Source: Methylicorpusculum sp. (lineage in GTDB: Bacteria > Pseudomonadota > Gammaproteobacteria > Methylococcales > Methylomonadaceae). Taken from it: DNA of 35,869 nucleotides. Each line of letters begins with the position of its first letter. Within the stretch, counting starts at the first letter, position 1. The stretch covers positions 1-35,869 of the forward strand of contig NZ_JAUSBX010000059.1 in the NCBI RefSeq assembly GCF_030651835.1, in the 5' to 3' direction. The translations under genes were made by a program, and so were the position numbers. The notes beneath the pieces are model-generated. The model was given only the letters and a program-made list of their open reading frames with translations. It was not told the origin of the DNA and did not search any database. This document shows, piece by piece, positions 7,729 to 17,213 of this stretch.

Positions 7729-8307
7729 ATGCAGTTAAAGCCGTGGTTTTTTGGGTTGGTTTTTTCGTTGTTGCTGGTTGGCACAACTCAAGTAACAGCA
7801 GAGGAAGCCGGTTATGAGCCTGGGACTTACAAAGTAGAGCCGGGCGATGTGTTAACTGTTTCCGTTTGGAAGGAAGAAGGTTTGCTGCAAGAAGTGTTAG
7901 TCAGGCCGGATGGCGGAATCTCGTTTCCTTTGGCGGGAAACATTCAGGCTCAAGGCAAAACGCTGGAACAGATCGAATCTATCATCAGTCAGCGTCTGGC
8001 TGATTATATCGCCGATCCGGTTGTGACGGTTTCAGCCAAGCAACTGTTCGGTAACAAGGTCTATGTTATAGGTAAGGTCAATAAACCAGGCGAATACCCT
8101 ATCAACAGGCCGACGGATGTGATGCAGGGCTTAGCCATGGCTGGGGGAATGACGCCTTTTTCGGCGGTAAACAGTATTGTAATTCTTAGGCGCCACGCCG
8201 ATGGACAGCAAGAAGCCTTTCCTTTTCGCTACGGTGACGTCGAAGATGGAGATGATCTTCATCAAAATATAGTATTGCAACCCGGCGATGTGATTGTCGT
8301 ACCTTAA
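7729..8307 (+). CDS. Exosortase-associated EPS export outer-membrane protein (Wza-like)
   Basis: A 192-residue polysaccharide export protein of the Wza/BexD class, small type linked to PEP-CTERM/exosortase loci. It has a signal peptide (cleavage probably after VTA, about residue 24), a Poly_export domain (YKVEPGDVLTVSVWKEEGLLQEVLVRPDGGISFPLAGNI is the family core, about residues 32-70) and a SLBB domain (about 105-185, with VYVIGKVNKPGEYPI and LQPGDVIVVP). It would form the outer-membrane exit or periplasmic ring for exopolysaccharide. The start at 7729 has GGAG six bases upstream; an ATG at 7717 overlaps that site. It opens an apparent run of five EPS genes. Confidence 0.88.
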   Translation: MQLKPWFFGLVFSLLLVGTTQVTAEEAGYEPGTYKVEPGDVLTVSVWKEEGLLQEVLVRPDGGISFPLAGNIQAQGKTLEQIESIISQRLADYIADPVVTVSAKQLFGNKVYVIGKVNKPGEYPINRPTDVMQGLAMAGGMTPFSAVNSIVILRRHADGQQEAFPFRYGDVEDGDDLHQNIVLQPGDVIVVP

Positions 8308-8355
8308 TCTTACAATTATTCAATGACGGAAGTGGTTGCCCCGAGGGATAGTTTT

Positions 8356-9696
8356 TTGAATATGACGTCTCACCTTCTAAGAACTTCGCTAGGAACGTTT
8401 CTGCTTGCACTGGCTTTACTGCCTATTTCAGTGCATGCAAGGGAATGGTACGCGCAGCCGTCTGCCAGTTTGCGTACTTTTTATGATGATAACTTACTGC
8501 TTAGGCAGAGCGATGATAAATTCGAGGCATTCGGTGCGACGTTATCGGCCAAATCAACATACGGTGTGCGTTCCGAAATTTATGATGTTGGTGGCGATGT
8601 CCGAGTGGACATCAATCGGTATAAAGCACGAGACAACATTGACAGTGAAAATTTCTTTTTCAACGGTTTCGGTACTTACAATCTGACCGCAAGAAACCAG
8701 TTGGGGCTGAAAGGCAATTACACGATGGATAACAGTATCATCAGCGAATTTGATGGTTCAGGTTTAGTCCAGACCCTGGTTGACAGAACCAGCTGGACCA
8801 TCGATCCCAGTTGGACTTATATGTTATCAGAGCGAGCAAGCCTGACCGGCAGTTACAACCATACCGATGTGTCGTTTGCAGACAATGCCTCAAATAATTT
8901 TTTGACCAGCTATGTGACCGATTCGGCTACGTTGAATTATTCATTGCAGTGGACTGAAAGGCTATTATGGTACAGCGCGGTAAGTGCTTTAAGGTTTGAT
9001 GTGCCAGAGAGTACAACAAGTGCAGCGGGTAATCGCCAGATACCTTTTGGCGGAGGTTCCATAATTGTTCCTGGTATATCTGACACTATTAGTGGATCGA
9101 TCAGTGATATGTATACATTTCAAACGGGGGTTCGGTTTAATATTACCGAGACCTGGGACAGTGAATTGATGGCCGGTGGTCGTTGGACAGAAGTCGAGAG
9201 TACGCAATATCAAGTGTTCAGGCCTAATGCCAACCCTCAAGTTGAAATTCTTACAGGGGGAGATCCTAACCCCCAATCATCCAGCGGCCTGGGCTATCTT
9301 TTGTCAGCCGGTACCACCAAGCGCTTTGAAAAAAGCTCGATTGGCGCCCGTTTCTATCAGGATGTCAGACCCACCGCTAATGGTGTGCTCCAGCAATATA
9401 TGGGTTTGACGCTGGATGGTGAGCACCGTATCAGTGAACAGTTAAAGCTCAATCTCACCGCTTCAGCGACACAGCAGACATCCGCCGCCAATGAAGACGT
9501 GCCTTCTCGCTTTGACCGCGATTCTTATATGGTGGAACCCAAACTCAGTTGGTTAATTGACCGGCAAATGACCTTAAGCGGTGGCTACCGTTACCGTACT
9601 CAGGAATTTACCGCCAATAACTCAGGCATACAAGAATCCAACAGCGTTTATTTTCAATTCAATTATCAATGGGATAAATTTGCGACTTCCCGCTGA
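8356..9696 (+). CDS. Exosortase/EPS-associated outer-membrane beta-barrel protein
   Basis: About 446 residues, with a signal peptide (LLRTSLGTFLLALALLPISVHA, cleaved before REW) and then alternating aromatic/polar strands with frequent turns, ending in a phenylalanine-containing strand (YFQFNYQWDKFATSR), as in outer-membrane barrels. The N-terminus WYAQPSASLRTFYDDNLLL and the position beside the Wza-like gene fit the PEP-CTERM-associated outer-membrane family (TIGR03016-like). It may be the EPS outer-membrane porin; this is inference. The start is uncertain: a TTG at 8356 has GAGGG eight bases upstream, ATGs at 8323 and 8362 have no well-placed site, and all three keep the signal peptide or extend it. 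Confidence 0.75.
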   Translation: MNMTSHLLRTSLGTFLLALALLPISVHAREWYAQPSASLRTFYDDNLLLRQSDDKFEAFGATLSAKSTYGVRSEIYDVGGDVRVDINRYKARDNIDSENFFFNGFGTYNLTARNQLGLKGNYTMDNSIISEFDGSGLVQTLVDRTSWTIDPSWTYMLSERASLTGSYNHTDVSFADNASNNFLTSYVTDSATLNYSLQWTERLLWYSAVSALRFDVPESTTSAAGNRQIPFGGGSIIVPGISDTISGSISDMYTFQTGVRFNITETWDSELMAGGRWTEVESTQYQVFRPNANPQVEILTGGDPNPQSSSGLGYLLSAGTTKRFEKSSIGARFYQDVRPTANGVLQQYMGLTLDGEHRISEQLKLNLTASATQQTSAANEDVPSRFDRDSYMVEPKLSWLIDRQMTLSGGYRYRTQEFTANNSGIQESNSVYFQFNYQWDKFATSR

Positions 9697-9775
9697 TACA
9701 AATCGCTTAAGGGCTTACCCGCTTTAGCACGATATATTTCATTAATCATCCAACACAAACCAAAGAAGACAGCGT

Positions 9776-11521
9776 ATGGAAGAAGAGAATACCAAAGGCT
9801 TGCAGGATTACGTAGCCATGTTTAAACGGCAACGTGGAAAGCTGTTGCTGATTGCCTCCGGATTGTTTTTATTGACGATCATAGTGGCCATCAGTTTGCC
9901 CTCTGTCTACAAGGCAACGGCCACCATCCTGATTGAACAACAGGAAATCCCGCCCGATCTGGTGCGTTCAACGGTAACCAGTTATGCCGACCAACGGATT
10001 CAGGTCATCAGTCAAAGAGTCATGACCTCATCCAATCTCAAGCGAATCATCGACAAGTTTGGTCTTTATGAGGATGAACAGAAAGCCAATCCATTAAGCG
10101 TTGTTCTTGAAACGATGAAAGAAGATATTCAGCTGGAAATGGTCAGTGCGGATGTCGTTGATCCTGTAAGCGGCAGGCCAACGCAGGCAACGATTGCGTT
10201 TACCTTGGCCTTCAGCAGTAAATATCCCAAAATTGCGCAGGAAGTGGCCAACGAGTTGGTCAGTCTGTATCTGGACGAAAACCTGAAAAGACGTTCGGAA
10301 GTCGCAGCTGAAACTACCAGTTTTCTTGGTTTGGAAGCCTCCAAGCTGAGTGAGCAAATCGCCAATTTGGAAACGGAACTGGCTATTTTTAAAGAAAAAA
10401 ATGCGAACAGCCTGCCGCAATTGCAAAACTTTAACATGCAGTTGATGGATAAAACCGAACAACAGATTATTGAGGTTGATCGTCAAATCAATGCGCTGAA
10501 TGAACGTAAGATTTATCTTGATTCACAGCTATCGTCTTTGAGTCCTCACACCACAATTTATTCTGCAACCGGCGAGAGAATATACGGTTCAGAAGACCGG
10601 TTGAAAGCCCTGGAAGCAGAGTTTATTTCATTGAGTGCGCGTTATAGCGGGAACCATCCGGATATAACCAAAACAAAAAGGGAAATTGAAGCACTGCGTA
10701 AAGAAGTTGGTGCAACGGACAACGGTGAATTACTCACTCAATTGACCAGCAAACGTGCTGATCTGGCTACATTGATTGACCGCTATTCGGAATCTCACCC
10801 GGATGTCAAAAAACTAAGAAAAGAAATAAGCAATCTGGAAGCACAGTTGAATCGGCCGCTATCGGTCTCGTTGCCCAAATCGACAGCCAAACCCGATAAC
10901 CCGGCTTATATTCAACTCAAAGCGCAACTGGAAGCGGCCGAGTCCGAATTAAGAGCTCAGCGGACTTCAAAAGAGTCGCTCAGGCAAAAATTAACTGACT
11001 ATGAAAAAAGTATTCTGCAAGCGCCTCAAGTGGAGCGTGAATTCCAGTCACTGATGCGGGATTATGAAAATGCGACGATTAAATACCGTGAAGTTAAAGC
11101 CAAACAAATGGAAGCGGATATGGCCCAAGCCATGGAAAAAGACCGTAAAGGTGAGCGCTTTTCGTTAATCGAGCCGCCGATGTTTCCTGAAGAACCTTTT
11201 AAGCCGAACCGTAAGGCCATTATTTTCCTGGGTTTGATTCTCTCCATAGGCAGTTCATTTGGTTTTGCCGTGGTCAAGGAGAGCCTGAGCAGTGCCATAT
11301 TTGGTTCTAGAGCTGTTTTAGCGGTTACCGGTCTGGCTCCTCTCGTGGTTTTGCCCTATATCGAAACCGATGAAGATATTTCGAAAAATAAAAGTGCAAA
11401 ACTGAAGGTTGTTTTGTCAATAATCGGAGCCCTCATTGCCGCCATCCTCTTTTTTCATTTTGTAATCAAGCCATTGGATGTGCTCTGGTATGTCGTTATG
11501 AGAAAGCTGGGTTTAGGTTGA
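9776..11521 (+). CDS. Polysaccharide chain-length determinant (Wzz/GNVR type, exosortase-associated)
   Basis: A 581-residue inner-membrane polysaccharide co-polymerase that sets EPS chain length and works with the kinase encoded next. The Wzz domain begins with TM1 at about 21-42 (KLLLIASGLFLLTIIVAISLP) and PSVYKATATILIEQQEIP. Long coiled-coil stretches follow (about 175-255 and 265-445), then the PxxP-containing IEPPMFPEEPFKPNRKA and TM2 at about 480-500. A further hydrophobic segment (about 540-562, VVLSIIGALIAAILFFHFVI) follows a cytoplasmic loop, giving three membrane segments instead of the usual two. No kinase domain is fused. SD-like AAGAAGA precedes the ATG. Confidence 0.88.
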   Translation: MEEENTKGLQDYVAMFKRQRGKLLLIASGLFLLTIIVAISLPSVYKATATILIEQQEIPPDLVRSTVTSYADQRIQVISQRVMTSSNLKRIIDKFGLYEDEQKANPLSVVLETMKEDIQLEMVSADVVDPVSGRPTQATIAFTLAFSSKYPKIAQEVANELVSLYLDENLKRRSEVAAETTSFLGLEASKLSEQIANLETELAIFKEKNANSLPQLQNFNMQLMDKTEQQIIEVDRQINALNERKIYLDSQLSSLSPHTTIYSATGERIYGSEDRLKALEAEFISLSARYSGNHPDITKTKREIEALRKEVGATDNGELLTQLTSKRADLATLIDRYSESHPDVKKLRKEISNLEAQLNRPLSVSLPKSTAKPDNPAYIQLKAQLEAAESELRAQRTSKESLRQKLTDYEKSILQAPQVEREFQSLMRDYENATIKYREVKAKQMEADMAQAMEKDRKGERFSLIEPPMFPEEPFKPNRKAIIFLGLILSIGSSFGFAVVKESLSSAIFGSRAVLAVTGLAPLVVLPYIETDEDISKNKSAKLKVVLSIIGALIAAILFFHFVIKPLDVLWYVVMRKLGLG

Positions 11522-11532
11522 TTTTTTAAGTA

Positions 11533-11552
11533 GCAAGTTCGAGATAACTTGC
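11533..11552. repeat. Short hairpin between chain-length and kinase genes
   Basis: GCAAGTT (11533-11539) and AACTTGC (11546-11552) pair perfectly around CGAGAT, 12 bases after the chain-length gene. No T-run follows, so it may be an mRNA-processing or stabilising structure and not a terminator. The gap to the kinase is 113 bases. Confidence 0.35.
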
Positions 11553-11634
11553 CGTTATAGTCAGAAAGTCATCCTTTATCTGTAGCGTTTTCATGCTAAG
11601 AATTAAGTAACCATCAACTTCATCAGGAAAGCGA

Positions 11635-12453
11635 ATGGAAAGAATACATAAAGCGCTTGAAAAAGCGCGAGAACAAAGAAATCGGCCCGGTAACAAGCCG
11701 CAACCGCGAGCCGGCGGCAAGACGAATTATGTGACCGCCGCTGCTGTCCAGGAAATCAAGTATACCCAAACCCAGACAGTCGAAATATCCCAGCAACTGC
11801 TTAAACAAAACCGGGTTGTTGCGCATCTTAAAGATAACGAAACGGCCGACTTGTTCAAGATTCTAAGAACCAAGGTTTTGCAGCGAATGAGCATCAATGG
11901 CTGGAATATGCTCGCGGTTACCAGTCCTACTGCGGGTGTGGGCAAATCGCTCACTGCTGTCAATTTGGCGATCAGTCTGGCAATGGAAGGCAATCATTCG
12001 GTACTGCTGGCGGATCTGGATTTACGGAGGCCGAATATTCATCACTATTTCGGAATTTCCTCACCTAAAGGCATCGTCGATTATTTCACCGATGATGTGC
12101 CTATCAATGAGTTGTTTATTAATCCCAGCATTGAAAGGTTGGTGCTCTTGCCGGCGGGTAAGCCGATCAGACAGTCATCCGAATTGCTGGCCACACCAAA
12201 AATGCTGAATTTGGTTAACGAGCTGAAAAATCGTTATTCAGACCGGTTGATCATCGTCGATTTGCCACCGTTAATGAGTTCCGATGATGCAATGGTTTTT
12301 TTGCCTTATGTGGATGCCTGTTTACTCGTGGTGGCTGAAGGTTTAACGACTAACCCGGAGATAGAGCGAAGCTTACAGTTAATCGAAGAGAAAAAATATC
12401 TGGGATCAGTATTGAATAAATCAGCTGAAATCTGGTCACCCGCAGCGTATTAG
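11635..12453 (+). CDS. CpsD/CapB-type tyrosine-protein kinase (exosortase-associated)
   Basis: A 272-residue cytoplasmic BY-kinase-like ATPase that would pair with the chain-length protein to control EPS synthesis. Visible motifs: Walker A TSPTAGVGKSLTAVNLA (K104), Walker A' LLADLDLRRP (D127, D129) and Walker B LIIVDLPP (D209). The N-terminus MERIHKALEKAREQR is typical of the exosortase-linked subfamily (TIGR03018-like). The usual C-terminal tyrosine cluster is missing: in the last 15 residues only the final residue, Y272, is a tyrosine. It may therefore phosphorylate few sites or act as an ATP-dependent switch. A clear SD (AGGAAAG) precedes the ATG. Confidence 0.87.
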   Translation: MERIHKALEKAREQRNRPGNKPQPRAGGKTNYVTAAAVQEIKYTQTQTVEISQQLLKQNRVVAHLKDNETADLFKILRTKVLQRMSINGWNMLAVTSPTAGVGKSLTAVNLAISLAMEGNHSVLLADLDLRRPNIHHYFGISSPKGIVDYFTDDVPINELFINPSIERLVLLPAGKPIRQSSELLATPKMLNLVNELKNRYSDRLIIVDLPPLMSSDDAMVFLPYVDACLLVVAEGLTTNPEIERSLQLIEEKKYLGSVLNKSAEIWSPAAY

Positions 12454-12456
12454 CCT

Positions 12457-13389
12457 ATGTATCAAGACTTTTTCGGATTCAAAGAAAAACCGTTTTCACT
12501 GACGCCCGATCCTGATTTTCTGTACTTGAGCAAGCAGCATATGACCGCATTAAACATGCTCGAATATGGCTTGCACAGTCAGGCCGGCATTACTGTCATC
12601 AATGGTGAAGTCGGCTCAGGCAAAACTACGCTGGTCAGACGAATTCTCCAGGAAATAGATCAGGATGTTACGGTAGGCCTGATATCCAATGCCCATAATG
12701 CCTTCGGTGATTTGCTGCAATGGGTGCTCAATGCCTTCGAACTCGATGCCTCTGCTGCTGATAAGGCCTCGAGGTATCAGATATTTGTCGACTTTTTGGT
12801 GAGTGAATACAGTCAAAACAGACGCACGGTCCTGATTATTGATGAAGCTCAAAATCTCGATATGCAGACCTTGGAGGAATTGCGCTTACTGTCCAATATC
12901 AACGTTGATAAATACTTGTTGTTGCAACTGATTCTGGTGGGGCAGCCGGAATTGCTGGAGTTGCTGCAGCGGCCCGAATTAAGACAGCTCGCTCAGAGAG
13001 TGTCTGTCGACTACCGCTTAAAACCCCTAAAATACAAAGAGACGCTTGAATATATCCAGCATCGTTTGGTGGTGGCGGGTGGCGCAGCGAACGTGTTTGA
13101 TAAATACGCCATGGCGGTCATTTTTTACTATAGCCAGGGTATTCCAAGACTCATCAACACCTTATGCGACTTTTCACTGGTTTACGGTTTTGCCGAGGAA
13201 ATACAGCCCTTGACGATGCCGCTGGTGCTGGATGTCATTAGAGACAAACTGCAAGGCGGCATATTTCCTTTTCCCGAAAAAGAAACCAACGAAATGACAA
13301 AAGTCAGAGCGCTTATTTTGCAGCAAAAAGGCATCGATATTGGCCAGTTGCAACAGGATGAGGACGAAGAGGAATTAAAATCCCTATAG
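12457..13389 (+). CDS. Exosortase-associated AAA ATPase (GspA/ExeA-like)
   Basis: A 310-residue P-loop ATPase. It starts with the family signature MYQDFFGFKEKPFSLTPDP (about 1-19), then Walker A INGEVGSGKTTL (K56), Walker B VLIIDEAQNL (D129, E130), a sensor region LLLQLILVGQPEL and an arginine-rich RQLAQRV. The C-terminus includes the AAA lid (GIPRLINTLCD). Members are found beside exosortase/EPS genes (TIGR03015-like) and resemble ExeA/GspA of type II secretion. Its role in EPS export is not established. Its ATG follows the kinase stop by 3 bases, so the two are co-translated. The acidic tail (QQDEDEEELKSL) is unusual but short. Confidence 0.87.
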   Translation: MYQDFFGFKEKPFSLTPDPDFLYLSKQHMTALNMLEYGLHSQAGITVINGEVGSGKTTLVRRILQEIDQDVTVGLISNAHNAFGDLLQWVLNAFELDASAADKASRYQIFVDFLVSEYSQNRRTVLIIDEAQNLDMQTLEELRLLSNINVDKYLLLQLILVGQPELLELLQRPELRQLAQRVSVDYRLKPLKYKETLEYIQHRLVVAGGAANVFDKYAMAVIFYYSQGIPRLINTLCDFSLVYGFAEEIQPLTMPLVLDVIRDKLQGGIFPFPEKETNEMTKVRALILQQKGIDIGQLQQDEDEEELKSL

Positions 13390-13430
13390 TGGCTGGGTTC
13401 ATGCAAAAGGTATGGAAGCAAACGAAGCAG

Positions 13431-13457
13431 GCTAGGTTAGCTCTGAGAGCCTAATCC
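13431..13457. repeat. Small hairpin upstream of gmd
   Basis: GCTC (13440-13443) and GAGC (13447-13450) pair around TGA, and the stem extends outward as TTA/TAA with a bulged base. It lies in the 123-base gap between the ATPase gene and gmd. A role in attenuation or RNA processing is possible but unsupported. Confidence 0.2.
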
Positions 13458-13512
13458 CCTACATTGAATACCGACTCAATTTTAATTTAAATCGCAATTT
13501 TCAGGATGTTAT

Positions 13513-14601
13513 ATGGCTAAAACAGCATTAATTACCGGCATTACCGGACAAGACGGCGCTTATCTGGCTGAATTTCTACTCAAGAAAGGCTATGTCGTGC
13601 ATGGGATCAAACGCCGCGCCTCATTATTCAATACCAATAGAATTGATCACCTGTATCAAGACCCGCACATAGAGAACCGTAATTTTATTCTGCACTATGG
13701 CGACTTGGTCGATTCAAGCAATCTGGTGCGTATCGTTCAGCAAGTTCAACCGGACGAAATTTATAACCTGGGTGCGCAAAGTCATGTTGCGGTTTCGTTT
13801 GAATCCCCAGAATACACGGCCGATGTTGATGCGCTTGGCACCTTGAGAATTCTTGAAGCCATCCGCATTTTAGGGCTGGAAAAAAAGACCCGGTTTTATC
13901 AGGCTTCGACTTCTGAATTGTTTGGTCTGGTTCAGGAAATACCGCAACGGGAAACAACACCGTTTTATCCGCGTTCACCTTATGCGGTAGCAAAAATGTA
14001 TGCCTACTGGATTACCGTCAATTACCGGGAAGCCTATGGAATCTATGGCTGTAACGGTATTTTGTTTAATCACGAATCACCGTTACGGGGCGAAACTTTT
14101 GTAACCCGCAAAATCACTCGGGCTATCGCCAGAATCAAGCTGGATCTGCAGGACTGTCTCTATCTGGGTAATCTTGATTCCTTGAGAGATTGGGGTCACG
14201 CTAAAGATTATGTAGAAATGCAGTGGTTAATGTTGCAACAAGAACAACCTGAAGATTTTGTGATTGCCACCGGCGTTCAATATTCGGTAAGACAATTTGT
14301 TGATGCGGCCGCTAAGGAATTGGATATTGCTATCCGTTGGGAAGGCGAGGGAGCTGAGGAAAAAGGGTATAACGAAGCCAACGGGAAATGCATTGTCGCG
14401 GTTGATCCGCGTTACTTTAGACCGACAGAAGTTGAAACGTTGCTGGGCGATCCGACAAAAGCCAAGGAAAAATTGGGATGGACACCAAAAATCACCTTCC
14501 ATGAATTAGTGGCGGAAATGGTCAGAGAGGATCTTAAAGATGCTGAGCGTGATGAACTTTGTCAGCGTCAAGGTTATAAAACCTTTAATTTCCATGAATA
14601 A
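13513..14601 (+). CDS. gmd: GDP-mannose 4,6-dehydratase
   Basis: A 362-residue NADP-dependent short-chain dehydrogenase that converts GDP-D-mannose to GDP-4-keto-6-deoxymannose, the first step toward GDP-L-fucose. Seen: nucleotide-binding [16 protein letters not shown] near the N-terminus, the Gmd signature [19 protein letters not shown], the active-site region STSELFG, and the catalytic [10 protein letters not shown] (Y-x3-K). [20 protein letters not shown] is diagnostic of Gmd. Length is normal. SD CAGGAT lies upstream of the ATG. It is followed 45 bases later by fcl, which completes the pathway. Confidence 0.96.
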   Translation: MAKTALITGITGQDGAYLAEFLLKKGYVVHGIKRRASLFNTNRIDHLYQDPHIENRNFILHYGDLVDSSNLVRIVQQVQPDEIYNLGAQSHVAVSFESPEYTADVDALGTLRILEAIRILGLEKKTRFYQASTSELFGLVQEIPQRETTPFYPRSPYAVAKMYAYWITVNYREAYGIYGCNGILFNHESPLRGETFVTRKITRAIARIKLDLQDCLYLGNLDSLRDWGHAKDYVEMQWLMLQQEQPEDFVIATGVQYSVRQFVDAAAKELDIAIRWEGEGAEEKGYNEANGKCIVAVDPRYFRPTEVETLLGDPTKAKEKLGWTPKITFHELVAEMVREDLKDAERDELCQRQGYKTFNFHE

Positions 14602-14646
14602 ACGGGCTATTTTGCTGACTTAACTTTCTTATAAGAGTGAAATGCT

Positions 14647-15603
14647 ATGGATGCGAACATTAATAAAGCGGTTATCGACAAACAAACCAAAATCTATGTG
14701 GCGGGACATCGCGGATTGGTGGGCTCCGCGATTGTCAGAAATTTGGAGGGCAAAGGCTATACCCATATTGTCACCCAAACCAGGCTTGAACTGGATCTGA
14801 TGGATACAGCCGCAGTAAACCGATTTTTCGAGACCGAAAAGCCGGAAGTGGTTATTGATGCGGCGGCGAAAGTGGGTGGAATTTATGCCAATAATACGTA
14901 TCCGGCAGAATTCATCTACAGCAACCTGTGTATTCAAAACAACCTGATTCATGGCGCTTATCAGGCGGGTGTCAAAAAGTTTGTATTTCTGGGCTCCTCC
15001 TGTATTTATCCGAAAATGGCCCCCCAGCCTCTGAAAGAAGAGTATTTGTTGACCGGTCCTTTGGAGCCCACCAACGAATGGTATGCGGTGGCTAAAATTG
15101 CCGGGATTAAAATGTGTCAGGCTTACCGCAAACAGTATGGTTTTGATGCGATCAGCCTGATGCCGACCAATTTGTATGGCCCCGGCGACAATTTTGACTT
15201 GCAAAATTCCCATGTACTGCCTGCGTTGATCAGAAAATTTCATGAAGCCAAGCAAAGCAACGCCGAGTCAGTCGTGATTTGGGGCACGGGTACGCCGATG
15301 CGAGAGTTTTTGTATGTTGATGACATGGCTGATGCGTCAGTCTACCTGATGGAAAATTACTCGGATCTGGAAATCGTCAACGTGGGCACCGGCCAGGATG
15401 TCACCATCAGAGAATTGGCGGAAACGATACAGAAAGTGGTCGGTTTTGCCGGAAAGCTCGAATTTGATACGACAAAACCTGATGGAACAATGCGTAAATT
15501 ATTGGATGTATCGAAATTGAGTGCCGAGGGCTGGCAAGCGAAAGTGCCTTTAGAGCAGGGCATAACCCAGCTTTACGATTGGTATCAGAAAAATCTGGCT
15601 TAA
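14647..15603 (+). CDS. fcl: GDP-L-fucose synthase
   Basis: A 318-residue bifunctional epimerase/reductase that turns the Gmd product into GDP-L-fucose with NADPH. Seen: nucleotide-binding [10 protein letters not shown] (about residues 20-29), SSCIYPK with the catalytic Ser/Cys region, and the [12 protein letters not shown] motif (Y-x3-K), plus [10 protein letters not shown] and [12 protein letters not shown] near the substrate site. It has a somewhat longer N-terminal lead ([15 protein letters not shown]) than many homologues, so a later start cannot be excluded, but no better start with a binding site is visible. It forms a pair with gmd for EPS fucose supply. Confidence 0.95.
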   Translation: MDANINKAVIDKQTKIYVAGHRGLVGSAIVRNLEGKGYTHIVTQTRLELDLMDTAAVNRFFETEKPEVVIDAAAKVGGIYANNTYPAEFIYSNLCIQNNLIHGAYQAGVKKFVFLGSSCIYPKMAPQPLKEEYLLTGPLEPTNEWYAVAKIAGIKMCQAYRKQYGFDAISLMPTNLYGPGDNFDLQNSHVLPALIRKFHEAKQSNAESVVIWGTGTPMREFLYVDDMADASVYLMENYSDLEIVNVGTGQDVTIRELAETIQKVVGFAGKLEFDTTKPDGTMRKLLDVSKLSAEGWQAKVPLEQGITQLYDWYQKNLA

Positions 15604-16004
15604 AGAAAAGTAGGTTGGGCCGGTTCGACAGCACTAATCCAACCTCATTTAACCCCGACTCTAAACCTTTTATGACTTGGTGTTTTGAACATCTTAGGCT
15701 GTTATGTCTATACTTCCTTGGCAAACACCTGCCGCGTAGGTTAGGAACAAGCATAAAATAAATTGTGCCACTACTCCCACACTCCGTCTTGGTTATACCG
15801 TTAAGTTAAGCTTATTTTGTAAGTGGGCCATGCTCGCGATTGAACCACTTATCGGTATTGAGGACAGGGTGAGGGCAAAAGCCTAAGTTATTTCGTGTGT
15901 ATTCCTTAGGTCAGTTCTAAGAATCTAACCAAACTATCGAAGCAGCGGCTCTATCCCAGCCACGTTGAATAATTACAGTCACATTAGTTACACAGGAATA
16001 CATC
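15604..16004. other. Intergenic region with REP-like sequence
   Basis: These 401 bases separate fcl and wecC and hold no supported gene. They contain fragments of the GTAGGTT repeat type (15611-15620 and 15737-15746) and one copy of repeat family C (15798-15846). The end carries the wecC ribosome binding site AGGAA (15993-15997). This is an insertion-prone spacer that interrupts the nucleotide-sugar genes. Confidence 0.55.
15798..15846 (+). repeat. REP-like repeat family C, copy 1
   Basis: The sequence shares CCGTTAAG(T/C)TAAGC, ATTTTGTA and GGGCCATGC(C/T)CGCGAT(T/C)GA with 17308-17358. The core resembles the TGTAGGAGCGGGC...GCCCGCGAT type of REP sequence known from Pseudomonas and relatives. 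This copy has lost the second arm of the GC-rich hairpin. Confidence 0.6.
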
Positions 16005-17213
16005 ATGCAAGCATCAGAGACCAAAGTATGCGTCATCGGTTTAGGCTACATTGGCTTGCCAACCGCTTCGTTGCTGGGTACAAAAGGATTTGAGGTATTT
16101 GGTGTCGATACTTCTGAGCATGTCGTCGATACCATTAATCAAGGCAAAATCCATATCGTTGAGCCCGATCTTGATATTCTGGTCAAGTCAGCGGTTCAAT
16201 CCGGTAATCTAAAGGCGGGTCTCAAGCCGGTAGAGGCCGATATCTTTATTTTAGCGGTACCCACCCCTTTTAAAGACAATCACATTCCGGACCTTTCATA
16301 TGTGGAAGCCGCGACCCGGGTGATCGCTCCCTATGTAAAACCCGGCAATATCGTTATTTTGGAGTCGACCAGTCCTGTTGGAACAACCGATGATGTCGTC
16401 GCCAAAATCCTTAAGGAACATGGACATAATGTAGGTAGGGATGTTTATGTCGCGCATTGTCCTGAGCGGGTTCTTCCCGGTAGGATTTTGACCGAATTAG
16501 TCGAAAACGACCGGATCGTCGGCGGCATCAACGCTATTTCTACTGACAAAGTGGTTGAATTTTATCAAACATTTGTTCGCGGTGAAATTCTGGCGACAGA
16601 TGCAAAGACCGCAGAATTAAGCAAGCTCAGCGAAAATTCATTTCGAGATGTCAATATCGCCTTTGCCAATGAGCTGTCCTTGATTTGTGATAAGGAAAAT
16701 ATCAATGTATGGGAACTGATCAAGCTGGCCAATCGGCATCCTCGGGTTAATATCCTGCAGCCGGGGCCGGGTGTCGGCGGGCATTGTATCGCTGTTGATC
16801 CCTGGTTTATCGTCGCTCGCGCGCCTGAGTATGCCAGGCTGATAAAAACAGCCCGCGAGGTCAATGATGCCAAGCCGCACTGGGTCATTGAAAAGGTCAA
16901 AGCCAGCGCTGACAAGTTTAAAAATCCCGTCATTGGTTGTTTAGGACTGGCCTTTAAAGCCGATGTGGATGATCTGCGCGAATCCCCTGCCGTTGAAATC
17001 GTAAAACACATTCAAGAACAAAATATTGGTGAAGTGCTGGTTGCAGAGCCCAACCTAGTTTCGCATAAAGCGTTTGATTTACTGCCTTATCAAGAAGTCA
17101 TAAAAAGGTCCGACATTATCTTGCTGCTGGTTGATCATAAACCCTTCAAGAGCCTTAAAGCTGTCGAGCTTAAAGAAAAAATTCTGATCGATACGCGGGG
17201 CGTCATCAAGTAA
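16005..17213 (+). CDS. wecC: UDP-N-acetyl-D-mannosamine dehydrogenase
   Basis: A 402-residue NAD-dependent dehydrogenase that oxidises UDP-ManNAc to UDP-ManNAcA. Seen: Rossmann GLGYIGLPTASLLGTKGFEVFGVD near the N-terminus, the UDP-ManNAcDH signature CPERVLPGRILTELVENDRIVGG, a lysine/asparagine region KLSENSFRDVNIAFANE, and the catalytic cysteine in GVGGHCIAVDPW (C261). The C-terminal NAD/UDP-sugar-binding domain is complete. AGGAA lies 7 bases before the ATG. It acts after the WecB epimerase encoded next, although the genes are in reverse metabolic order and separated by 468 bases of repeats. Confidence 0.95.
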   Translation: MQASETKVCVIGLGYIGLPTASLLGTKGFEVFGVDTSEHVVDTINQGKIHIVEPDLDILVKSAVQSGNLKAGLKPVEADIFILAVPTPFKDNHIPDLSYVEAATRVIAPYVKPGNIVILESTSPVGTTDDVVAKILKEHGHNVGRDVYVAHCPERVLPGRILTELVENDRIVGGINAISTDKVVEFYQTFVRGEILATDAKTAELSKLSENSFRDVNIAFANELSLICDKENINVWELIKLANRHPRVNILQPGPGVGGHCIAVDPWFIVARAPEYARLIKTAREVNDAKPHWVIEKVKASADKFKNPVIGCLGLAFKADVDDLRESPAVEIVKHIQEQNIGEVLVAEPNLVSHKAFDLLPYQEVIKRSDIILLLVDHKPFKSLKAVELKEKILIDTRGVIK

